A stretch of 64,000 nucleotides of DNA, taken from assembly GCA_039989475.1 (NCBI GenBank), contig JBDXHU010000010.1:1-64000 (forward strand). The letters run 5' to 3'. A model generated the notes under the pieces. It ran no database searches and was not told the DNA's origin. It was given only the letters and a program-made list of their open reading frames with translations. Both the position numbers and the translations under genes were made by a program. The stretch comes from JBDXHU01 sp039989475. Its GTDB lineage: Bacteria; Pseudomonadota; Gammaproteobacteria; Pseudomonadales; Halieaceae. This document shows positions 33,588-40,439 of this stretch, one piece after another; the stretch's first letter is position 1, and every line of letters starts with the position of its first letter.

Positions 33588-34343
33588 ATGAGTGAAGCCG
33601 CCGCATCCCTGCCCCAGGCGCTCTGGCAGAAGACCCTGGACCAGGTCGTCGCGCGTTTTGGTCTCGAAGAAGTCACTGGCGAGGATGGTGGGCCCTGGAT
33701 GCCTTTCACCTGCCAGGCACCAATGTTTGAGGGGCCGATTGGCGGCGCCCGCGTATTTCGCGGTGGTCCGCTGTTCCAATTGGTGACTTCGACGATCGTG
33801 GTGCCGCCGCTGCAACTGGACTCGCACATGATGTTTGCGTTCATGCCATCCGACAGCCCCTTGCCGCATTTCACCCTGGACTCAGTCAGGGCGGGGGAAC
33901 ACCACGCCTTCCACCTTGACCTGATACCGCGGCTGGACCTGGGTGCCAACCTGGCTTATATGGATGAGTGCTTTACCCCGCTGACCGAGGCGCATGCGGC
34001 GGCCGAGCAAATAGAGGGATTGTCGCGAGCCCATTTGGACCCGCGTCAAAATGCCATTATGTCACCCTGGATGCTGGCTCATCGGGCCACGCCGGAGGCG
34101 TTTACCGCCATAGAAGACTCGGTTAACCAGTATCTGCAGCACTGGTTCCAGTTGCTGGATAAGGGACTCGCGGACGACAGTGTGGCCGGTGCCAGCGCTG
34201 AGCAACTGCTGCAGCGAGATCGCGCCAACAAGGCCATTATTTTTAACGAAGAGGTGGACAAGGTCTGGGATCAGATCACGCCGCTTATTGGACGCGAAGC
34301 CGTCGACGCACAGATTGAAATGTTGCGTCGCACCAGCGACTGA
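33588..34343 (+). CDS. RCCR/bilin-reductase-like protein 3 (divergent)
   Basis: 251 residues. LPHFTLDSVRAGEHHAFHLD (about 92-111) is followed by LIPRLDLGANLAYMDECF, which matches the PRxDL-x3-xxYMD block of the two proteins at 21377 and 22187. The C-terminal RDRANKAIIFNEEVDKVW is a weaker counterpart of their RDP block. The middle part resembles ferredoxin-dependent bilin reductases more than plant RCCR. I place it in the same superfamily with less certainty. It is in the nine-gene TonB-receptor operon with a clear AAGAGGAAA before the ATG. Confidence 0.6.
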   Translation: MSEAAASLPQALWQKTLDQVVARFGLEEVTGEDGGPWMPFTCQAPMFEGPIGGARVFRGGPLFQLVTSTIVVPPLQLDSHMMFAFMPSDSPLPHFTLDSVRAGEHHAFHLDLIPRLDLGANLAYMDECFTPLTEAHAAAEQIEGLSRAHLDPRQNAIMSPWMLAHRATPEAFTAIEDSVNQYLQHWFQLLDKGLADDSVAGASAEQLLQRDRANKAIIFNEEVDKVWDQITPLIGREAVDAQIEMLRRTSD

Positions 34344-34358
34344 ATCGAGGACAGTAAC

Positions 34359-35633
34359 ATGAGCAAGTTGACCGCCGAATACCTGGTCGAGGACTACACT
34401 GCCGAAGAAAAAGCCATACTGCAGCGGGTTGAAGATGTGCTGCCAGTGTTGGCAGAGCGTGCTGCCAAGATGGACCACGAGGGTTATCTCGATCCCGCTA
34501 ACGTCAAGACTCTCAGTGATGCCGGGCTGCTGGGACTGGTAGTGCCGGAGGCCTATGGCGGCCTCGGGGGTGACCTGCGCGTCTGGGCCGGGGCCTGCTT
34601 TGCCATTGGCACGGTCTGCCCTTCCACGGCCCTGGCCTACTTCTTTCACCTCACCTCGGCCTCGCGTGGCAACTTGTCCTTACAGGCACTGGAAGCGGGC
34701 TTGTTCAATCAGGAGGAGGCCCCGGTGGTACAGGCCTTCGCCGAGAAAGTCCTCACTACCATGGGCCGGGATGGCAGGTGGCTGGGCAACTTCGCCAGTG
34801 AATCGGTCAAGTCCGAGGGCGCTGCCATTACCATTACCACCAAGGCCAGCAAGGTCGATGGCGGCTGGGAACTGAATGGCGTCAAGTCCTTTGGTTGCGC
34901 TACCGGCATTGCCGACCAATACCTGGTGGCTGCCAGCCTGGATGGCATCGATGATGCCAGCGGCCTGTGCACATTTATTGTAGACCGCGATGCCCCCGGC
35001 ACCCGCGGTCGTATCGATTGGGATGCGCTGGGGATGCGCGGTACCGCCACGGAAGGCCTGGTCCTGGAGGCAGTATTTGTGCCGGAGGAAAATGCGCTGG
35101 CCATACCGGGATCATTCGCCCGCATGTGCAGCCAAAGCCGTTCCGGCTACGTCGGCAACCAGGTGGCGGCGTCCAGCATCTACCTGGCCGGTGCCTTCGC
35201 CGTGTATCAGTCAGCTATGAAGAACATGCGCGAGCGAAAGTTCGAGGACACGGGCAAGCCGCTGGGCACTGGACCTTACCAGCAACAATTGATCGGCGAG
35301 ATGTACGCCGATCTCAATACGGCGATGCTGTGGGCGCGGCGCATGATAGATATCGAGACGGCTGAGCCACCGCTCATGCCGAAAGCCGAGGTCATGCCTT
35401 TCTGGCGCACCTGCAAGGGACAGGTCGCCGAACACAGTTTCAAAGTGACCCAGCATGCCCTGAAGCTGGCTGGCACTTCCGGCACCTTGTTCACTACCCC
35501 GTTCTCACGGGCGCTGCGCGATGTGGCCATGGGCCTGGTGCAGGCCTTCCCCGCTGAACGCGGACGCCTGGAAAGCGCTAAGATGTTGATGGAAGAGGGC
35601 GAGCAGCTATCCTTTGGAGCCCTTAAAAAATAG
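34359..35633 (+). CDS. acyl-CoA-dehydrogenase-like flavoprotein
   Basis: 424 residues of the acyl-CoA dehydrogenase superfamily. N-terminal helical domain with LVVPEAYGGLGGDLR (about 60-75), a middle beta-domain WELNGVKSFGCATGIADQY, and C-terminal helices with AGTSGTLFTTPFSRALRDV. The pattern is closer to the DszC/HsaA-type flavin-dependent monooxygenases than to true dehydrogenases, and I see no obvious catalytic glutamate. It may therefore hydroxylate its substrate with FMNH2 and oxygen, with a reductase encoded elsewhere. Both readings remain open. Confidence 0.8.
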   Translation: MSKLTAEYLVEDYTAEEKAILQRVEDVLPVLAERAAKMDHEGYLDPANVKTLSDAGLLGLVVPEAYGGLGGDLRVWAGACFAIGTVCPSTALAYFFHLTSASRGNLSLQALEAGLFNQEEAPVVQAFAEKVLTTMGRDGRWLGNFASESVKSEGAAITITTKASKVDGGWELNGVKSFGCATGIADQYLVAASLDGIDDASGLCTFIVDRDAPGTRGRIDWDALGMRGTATEGLVLEAVFVPEENALAIPGSFARMCSQSRSGYVGNQVAASSIYLAGAFAVYQSAMKNMRERKFEDTGKPLGTGPYQQQLIGEMYADLNTAMLWARRMIDIETAEPPLMPKAEVMPFWRTCKGQVAEHSFKVTQHALKLAGTSGTLFTTPFSRALRDVAMGLVQAFPAERGRLESAKMLMEEGEQLSFGALKK

Positions 35634-35651
35634 CCGACGCGGGCGGCCATC

Positions 35652-37085
35652 ATGACTGAACTGCAAAATTTTATAGACGGTGACTGGGTCGCGCCCGACC
35701 GCGCACTGCCGGGCCAGCTCTGTGACGCCAATACCGGTGAAGTGCTGGCGTCGCAATTGGGCTCAAGTAATAAACAACTGGAAGCTGTACTGGAGTCTGC
35801 CAGTGCCGCTCACGAGGATGGTCGTTGGGCCTCGGTTCCCGCGCTCGAGCGGGCCGCCCTTTTGGAGCGGGTGGCGGATTACCTGGAACAGAGTGCCGCA
35901 GGGATCGCGCGGGCGGATTCGCAGCAAACCGGCGTGGTGATTTCGCTGACGGAAAAGTTTGCCCTGGTCTGTGCCGGTGCTTTCCGCGGTGCCGCCGGCC
36001 TGTTGCGTGAAGATAACACTGAAACCTGGCTGCCGGGTCCCCATGGTGATTTATTGCTGGAACGCCTGCCGCTGGGCGTGGCGGCAGTGATAGCACCCTG
36101 GAATGCCCCCTCGGGTATTGCCTGCCACAAGTTGGCCAGTGCCCTGGCCGCGGGCTGCCCCACAATTCTCAAGCCTTCGGAATGGGCGCCGGGCTCGGCG
36201 CAACTGATTGCCCGTGCCGTGGTGGAGACCGGTTTACCCGCGGGTGTATTCAGTTTGCTGCACGGTGCCGGCGATACCGGTGGTCTGCTGGTGGTTGATG
36301 AACGCACCGCCGCGGTCAGTTTTACCGGTGGCCTGCAAGGCGGCAGGGCGGTAGCCCACGCCTGTGCTGAGGGTGTTAAACCCGCGCAACTGGAGCTGGG
36401 AGGCAATAACCCGCTGGTGGTTCTGGCCGACGCGAACCTGGATGCCGCCGCCGATGGTGTTGTCACTGCGCTGACCACGCTCAATGGGCAGTGGTGTCGG
36501 GCGCTGGGGCGCCTGTTGCTGCACGAGTCGGTGGAAGCGGAGTTGCTGGCAAAAATTGCTGAGCGCATGCAGGGGCTGCGTATTGGCAGTTCCCTGGATC
36601 ATGAGTCTGATATGGGACCACTGGTGCACCAGGGCCATCGCCAGCATGTAGTGGAAGCAGTCGATCGATATGAGGCTATGGGCGCCCGGATAGAAAGATA
36701 CGGCGATTTGCCCGAATTGGCCGGCTGGTTTGTGCAGCCGAGCCTGGTGCATGGCCTCAATCCCACGCTAACCCTGGATGAAATATTCGGGCCTGTCGCC
36801 ACGGTCCACACTTTCGCTGACGATGAGCAGGCGATCGTCCTGGCCAACCAGACACCTTTTGGCCTGGCTGCCTATGTCTTCGGTGAAGAGACCCACGCCT
36901 GGGCTGTGGCCCGTCGCGTGCGAGCGGGGATGACCAAGATCAACGGTGTTACCATGCTCAACCTGAATCCGCAGGCGCCGCGCCCGGCCTGGGGTTTGAG
37001 CGGGCTGGGTGATGAGGGCACCCGTGAAACCTTCGAATTTTTCCGCGGCTCACGCCTGATAGGCACGGCGGGCCGTCCTGATTAG
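35652..37085 (+). CDS. aldehyde dehydrogenase 1
   Basis: 477 residues, full-length ALDH. The cofactor segment is IAPWNAPSGIACHK (about 147-160), the general base is Glu248 in LELGGNNP and the nucleophile is Cys282 in NGQWCRALG. The cysteine context (QWCR) is unusual against the common GQxC. It forms a tandem with ALDH 2 (26 bp apart) but the two differ strongly, so they probably act on different aldehydes of the same pathway. Confidence 0.88.
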   Translation: MTELQNFIDGDWVAPDRALPGQLCDANTGEVLASQLGSSNKQLEAVLESASAAHEDGRWASVPALERAALLERVADYLEQSAAGIARADSQQTGVVISLTEKFALVCAGAFRGAAGLLREDNTETWLPGPHGDLLLERLPLGVAAVIAPWNAPSGIACHKLASALAAGCPTILKPSEWAPGSAQLIARAVVETGLPAGVFSLLHGAGDTGGLLVVDERTAAVSFTGGLQGGRAVAHACAEGVKPAQLELGGNNPLVVLADANLDAAADGVVTALTTLNGQWCRALGRLLLHESVEAELLAKIAERMQGLRIGSSLDHESDMGPLVHQGHRQHVVEAVDRYEAMGARIERYGDLPELAGWFVQPSLVHGLNPTLTLDEIFGPVATVHTFADDEQAIVLANQTPFGLAAYVFGEETHAWAVARRVRAGMTKINGVTMLNLNPQAPRPAWGLSGLGDEGTRETFEFFRGSRLIGTAGRPD

Positions 37086-37111
37086 CCCTTGATCGCAACA
37101 GGGAGACAACA

Positions 37112-38545
37112 ATGATTGAATCAGGACTTTTACTGGCAGGCGTAGAGCAGGCAGCGCAGTCCGGGCAGACATTCGAAGTGCTGTGCCCAGCAAGCGAGCA
37201 GCCGCTTGCTACTGTAGCAAGAGGTGATGCGACTGATATTGATGCGGCGGTGGCTGCGGCTCGAAGCGGTTTCGAGCAGTGGTCTGCGTTGGCGCCAGGA
37301 GAACGTGAAGCGGCCCTGTTACGGGCTGCCGACATTGTCGAGTGCGAAGGCGAGCAGCGCTACCTGGATTTGCTGATCGACGAGAGCGGCTCGACCATCT
37401 CTAAAGCCCGCTTTGAGATTTCCTATACGGTTGACCTGCTGCGTACCGCCGCGGGCGAAGCGCGCCGTCTCTATGCAGAGACCTTTCCCAACGACAATCC
37501 ACAGCGCCTGTCCATGGTAGTGCGCGAGCCCCTGGGCGTGATTGCAGTCATATCCCCCTACAATGCGCCATTGGCGCTATTGACCAAGATGGCCGGCTTT
37601 GCCGTTGCCGCCGGTAATGCACTGGTGATCAAGCCCTCGGAGGAAACACCCTTGATCGCTGTGGCCTTCGGCAAGCTGCTGGTTGAGGCGGGGGTGCCGG
37701 CCGCAGCGGTCAATGTGATTACCGGTCTCGGCGCCGATTGCGGTGGGCCACTGGTCGAACATGTTGATATCGACGGAATTGCCATGACTGGCTCTACCGC
37801 CACCGGCCAGCAAATTGGTGCCCGCGGCATGCAGCGCATGCTGCCGATGCAGCTGGAATTGGGAGGCAAGAGCGCACTGCTGGTACTGGGGGATTTCGAG
37901 CCGGGTAAAGCCGCCGCAATTGCCGCACAGGGCCTGTTCAACCACGCCGGACAAATCTGCATGGCCAATTCCCGGGTACTGGTCGAACGGTCCATCTACG
38001 CTGAGTTTTGCGCCGAGTTAAAAAAGTACTGCGAGTCCATGTTGATCGGCGATCAGCGCGACCCCGCGACGGCTTATGGCCCCCTGATCAACCGCCGCTC
38101 GCTGGAAAAGGCCCAGGCTCATCAGCAGGAAGCGCTGGCGGCGGGTGCGACCCTGTTAACCGGAGGTGAGGTCCTGGCCGGGCTGGTTTACCAACCCACC
38201 GTCCTGCTGGATACGCCGCGGCACTGCCAGGCCTGGTGTGAGGAAACCTTTGCCCCGATCATGAACGTGGTCGCGGTAGACGATTTTGAACAGGCCGTGA
38301 CCCTGGCCAATGATAGTGATTATGGCCTGTCAGCCGGTGTTCTCACCTACAATTACCAGCTCGGGCTCAAAGCCTGCCGGGCCATCCGGGCGGGTTCGGT
38401 GCATATTGGAATGCATCCCTTCCAGAGCAACGCACTGGCGCCTATAGGTGGTTACGGGATGTCGGGGCTGGGGCGCAGCGGTGGTCATTTCAGCACGGAG
38501 GAATTTACCCAGTTGAAGTGGATCAGCTTCGAATTGGGAGACTGA
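37112..38545 (+). CDS. aldehyde dehydrogenase 2
   Basis: 477 residues, full-length ALDH of a vanillin/benzaldehyde-dehydrogenase-like type. Features are ISPYNAPLALLTKM (about 147-160), Glu249 in LELGGKSA and Cys283 in NHAGQICMANSR. It would oxidise an aldehyde to its acid with NAD(P). The GGAGACAACA just before the ATG gives a ribosome site. Its TGA overlaps the ATG of the next gene. Tandem to ALDH 1 in the nine-gene operon. Confidence 0.88.
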   Translation: MIESGLLLAGVEQAAQSGQTFEVLCPASEQPLATVARGDATDIDAAVAAARSGFEQWSALAPGEREAALLRAADIVECEGEQRYLDLLIDESGSTISKARFEISYTVDLLRTAAGEARRLYAETFPNDNPQRLSMVVREPLGVIAVISPYNAPLALLTKMAGFAVAAGNALVIKPSEETPLIAVAFGKLLVEAGVPAAAVNVITGLGADCGGPLVEHVDIDGIAMTGSTATGQQIGARGMQRMLPMQLELGGKSALLVLGDFEPGKAAAIAAQGLFNHAGQICMANSRVLVERSIYAEFCAELKKYCESMLIGDQRDPATAYGPLINRRSLEKAQAHQQEALAAGATLLTGGEVLAGLVYQPTVLLDTPRHCQAWCEETFAPIMNVVAVDDFEQAVTLANDSDYGLSAGVLTYNYQLGLKACRAIRAGSVHIGMHPFQSNALAPIGGYGMSGLGRSGGHFSTEEFTQLKWISFELGD

Positions 38546-39336
38546 TGGTGGAGCGCGCCTACCTCAAGCTGGACCACGGGCAACTGCATTATCGACACAG
38601 TGGCATGGGCCCGGGCGCGGGCATCCCCCTGCTGCTCTTGCACCAGAGCCCCAGCGATTCGCGCATGTATGGCAAGCTGATGACTGAGCTAGACAGCGAG
38701 TTTCGGCTGCTGGCGCCGGACACACCGGGTTTTGGTAGCAGTGATCCGCTGCCGGCGGGCGTGAACCTGGAGGTCTGCGCCGCTGCCATGCTGGCCCTGT
38801 TGGATGCCCTGGACATTGAGCAGTGCCACTTGTTTGGCCATCACACCGGGGCTGCCGTGGCAGTGGAACTGGCCGCCCTGGCACCTCAGCGAATCAAGCG
38901 TGTGGCGCTCTGTGGCCCGCCACTTTTGAGCCCGGAGTTACGCGCGGCCCTGCCGGGCAAGGCGGCGCCTTTCCCCATTGATCGAGATGGTAGTCACCTG
39001 CTGGGCATGTGGCAGCGCATGGCTGGCAAGGAGGCGGCGGCCTCGCCGCAGCTGCTGCTGCGCGAAGTGATGAGCGCCTTCGCCGCCGGCGACAGCTATG
39101 CCCAATCCTACCAGGCGGTGGCCGCGCAGGACTTTGAATCCCTGCTAAGAGGACTGCGGCAACCCACCCTGGTGTTTGCCGGCAGCGAGGACATTCTCTA
39201 TCCGCAACTTGAGCCGAGCTTCGCCTGCCTGCAAAATGGCTATCTGCGAGAGGTGGACGGAGCCGCCAGTTATATTTGCGAGACGCGTCCCGCAGAAGTT
39301 GCCGGCCTGCTCAGGGAGTTCCTGCTTGATGACTGA
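38545..39336 (+). CDS. alpha/beta-hydrolase-fold protein with His at the nucleophile position
   Basis: 263 residues from the ATG at 38545. The fold is clear: LLLLHQSPSDSRMYG for the oxyanion region, APDTPGFGSSDP, and ESLLRGLRQPTLVFAGSEDIL. The elbow that should read G-x-S-x-G reads FGHHTGA (about residues 102-108), so a histidine stands where the nucleophile serine is expected. It may be a non-hydrolytic member, use another nucleophile, or be inactive. It is overlapped by neighbours on both sides, hence tightly coupled to the operon. Confidence 0.8.
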   Translation: MVERAYLKLDHGQLHYRHSGMGPGAGIPLLLLHQSPSDSRMYGKLMTELDSEFRLLAPDTPGFGSSDPLPAGVNLEVCAAAMLALLDALDIEQCHLFGHHTGAAVAVELAALAPQRIKRVALCGPPLLSPELRAALPGKAAPFPIDRDGSHLLGMWQRMAGKEAAASPQLLLREVMSAFAAGDSYAQSYQAVAAQDFESLLRGLRQPTLVFAGSEDILYPQLEPSFACLQNGYLREVDGAASYICETRPAEVAGLLREFLLDD

Positions 39337-39757
39337 TACGCCTGGGAAAATTCATCATATTAATTTCCTGGTAAAGGATCTCGATCAGGCGGAAGCCAGC
39401 TATCGAGGCCTGCTGGGTCTGCCACCGGGGATTCGTGAAGAGCTGCCGGCTCGGGGCGTGCTCACGGCGCGCTTTCGGGTGGGGGATACCTGGCTGGTAT
39501 TGCTGCAACCGACCACCGACGAGGGGGAGCCTGCCCGCCATTTGCGCGAACAGGGCGAGGGCTTTTTCCTGATCTCCTTCGGTGTAGATGATCTTGATGC
39601 CGCTATCGATCGCGTCACAGCGGCGGGTGGTCGTATTTCTGGCGCTGGGCCGCGCTGCGGACTTGCGGGCTGGCGCATTGTTGATATTGACGCCGCCGAC
39701 ACCTTTGGCGCCCAGTTGCAGTTGACGGAGGACGTTCGTGGATCTGGAGCGGAATAA
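39329..39757 (+). CDS. VOC (glyoxalase/dioxygenase-fold) protein
   Basis: 142 residues starting at 39329, 8 bp inside the preceding gene. IHHINFLVKDLDQAEASYRG opens the first beta-alpha-beta module with a metal-ligand His, and GFFLISFGVDDLDAAIDRV opens the second. A final ITGA-like GRISGAGPRCGLAGWRIVD precedes QLQLTE. It is of glyoxalase or methylmalonyl-CoA epimerase type. Reaction unknown. It overlaps the isochorismatase-like gene by 20 bp. Confidence 0.82.
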   Translation: MTDTPGKIHHINFLVKDLDQAEASYRGLLGLPPGIREELPARGVLTARFRVGDTWLVLLQPTTDEGEPARHLREQGEGFFLISFGVDDLDAAIDRVTAAGGRISGAGPRCGLAGWRIVDIDAADTFGAQLQLTEDVRGSGAE

Positions 39758-40328
39758 GGTAGACCTGGGGCAGCGGCCGGCGCTATTGCTGGTCGATATG
39801 ATCAACGGCTTTACCGACCCCGAGTGCCCGCTGGGCTCGGAGTGCCCCAGCGTTGTGGCTGCCAATGCGACGCTTCTGGAGCTGTTTCGCTCACGCCAGC
39901 TACCCGTCTTCTTTACCACGGTGGTCTATCACAATGCCCAGCAGGCCTCGGTGTTTCGGCACCGTATCGCCGCCCTGAACCTGCTTGAACCGGGCTCCCA
40001 CTGGGTCCAGGTCGACCCCGCCCTGGCGCCGCTGCCTGGCGAGCCGGTCATAGAAAAGCAGTGGGCCAGTGGCTTCTTTGCTACCGACCTGGACCAGCAG
40101 TTGCGCGCCGCCGGCGTCGATTCGCTGGTGGTCACCGGCCTCACCACCAGTGGCTGTGTGCGCGCCACGGTGGTGGACGGCTTGCAGTACAACTACCCGG
40201 TCGTGGTGCCGCGGGAGGCGGTAGGGGATCGGAATGCCGACGCCCATGAGGCCAACCTGTTTGATATGAATGCCAAGTATGCCGATGTGGTGGCGCTGGC
40301 AGAATTGCCAGCAATGCTGCCGTCTTGA
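39738..40328 (+). CDS. isochorismatase-family cysteine hydrolase
   Basis: 196 residues with a GTG start at 39738. The triad is complete: Asp20 (LLLVDMINGF), Lys107 (VIEKQWASGFF) and Cys140 (TTSGCVRATV). The family includes N-carbamoylsarcosine amidohydrolase, maleamate amidohydrolase and ureidoacrylate hydrolase, all amide-cleaving and ammonia-releasing. The two C-N hydrolases in this operon point to a substrate with amide or imide nitrogen. It is the last gene of the operon. Confidence 0.86.
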   Translation: MDLERNKVDLGQRPALLLVDMINGFTDPECPLGSECPSVVAANATLLELFRSRQLPVFFTTVVYHNAQQASVFRHRIAALNLLEPGSHWVQVDPALAPLPGEPVIEKQWASGFFATDLDQQLRAAGVDSLVVTGLTTSGCVRATVVDGLQYNYPVVVPREAVGDRNADAHEANLFDMNAKYADVVALAELPAMLPS

Positions 40329-40345
40329 GCAGAAAAAAAACTAGT

Positions 40346-40398
40346 CTGAAACTCGGTTTCAAGAGTATGGTGTAGCTGATCTGAAACCTTGTTTGCAG
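40346..40398 (+). promoter_or_regulatory. paired operators before TonB receptor 2
   Basis: A perfect inverted repeat TGAAAC-TCG-GTTTCA (40347-40361) and a related CTGAAACCTTGTTTGCAG (40381-40398). The CTGAAAC half-sites start 35 bp apart. Such paired sites suggest a dimeric repressor (TetR-like by appearance), not encoded in this window. They differ from the GATATAWTGATATAWC motif, so this receptor has separate control. Confidence 0.6.
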
Positions 40399-40439
40399 CG
40401 TATTGTATAGATGTTGTTTACCTTATGAGGACGATAAAA

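Noticed and set aside
25246..39757. A nicotinate-type (NicC/NicD/NicE/NicF) pathway from the FAD monooxygenase, hydrolase, maleate-isomerase-like and isochorismatase-like genes
   Set aside because: The isomerase lacks its first cysteine, the hydrolase lacks its serine, no 2,5-dihydroxypyridine dioxygenase is seen, and the genes are not in one operon. Only a general N-heterocycle idea remains.
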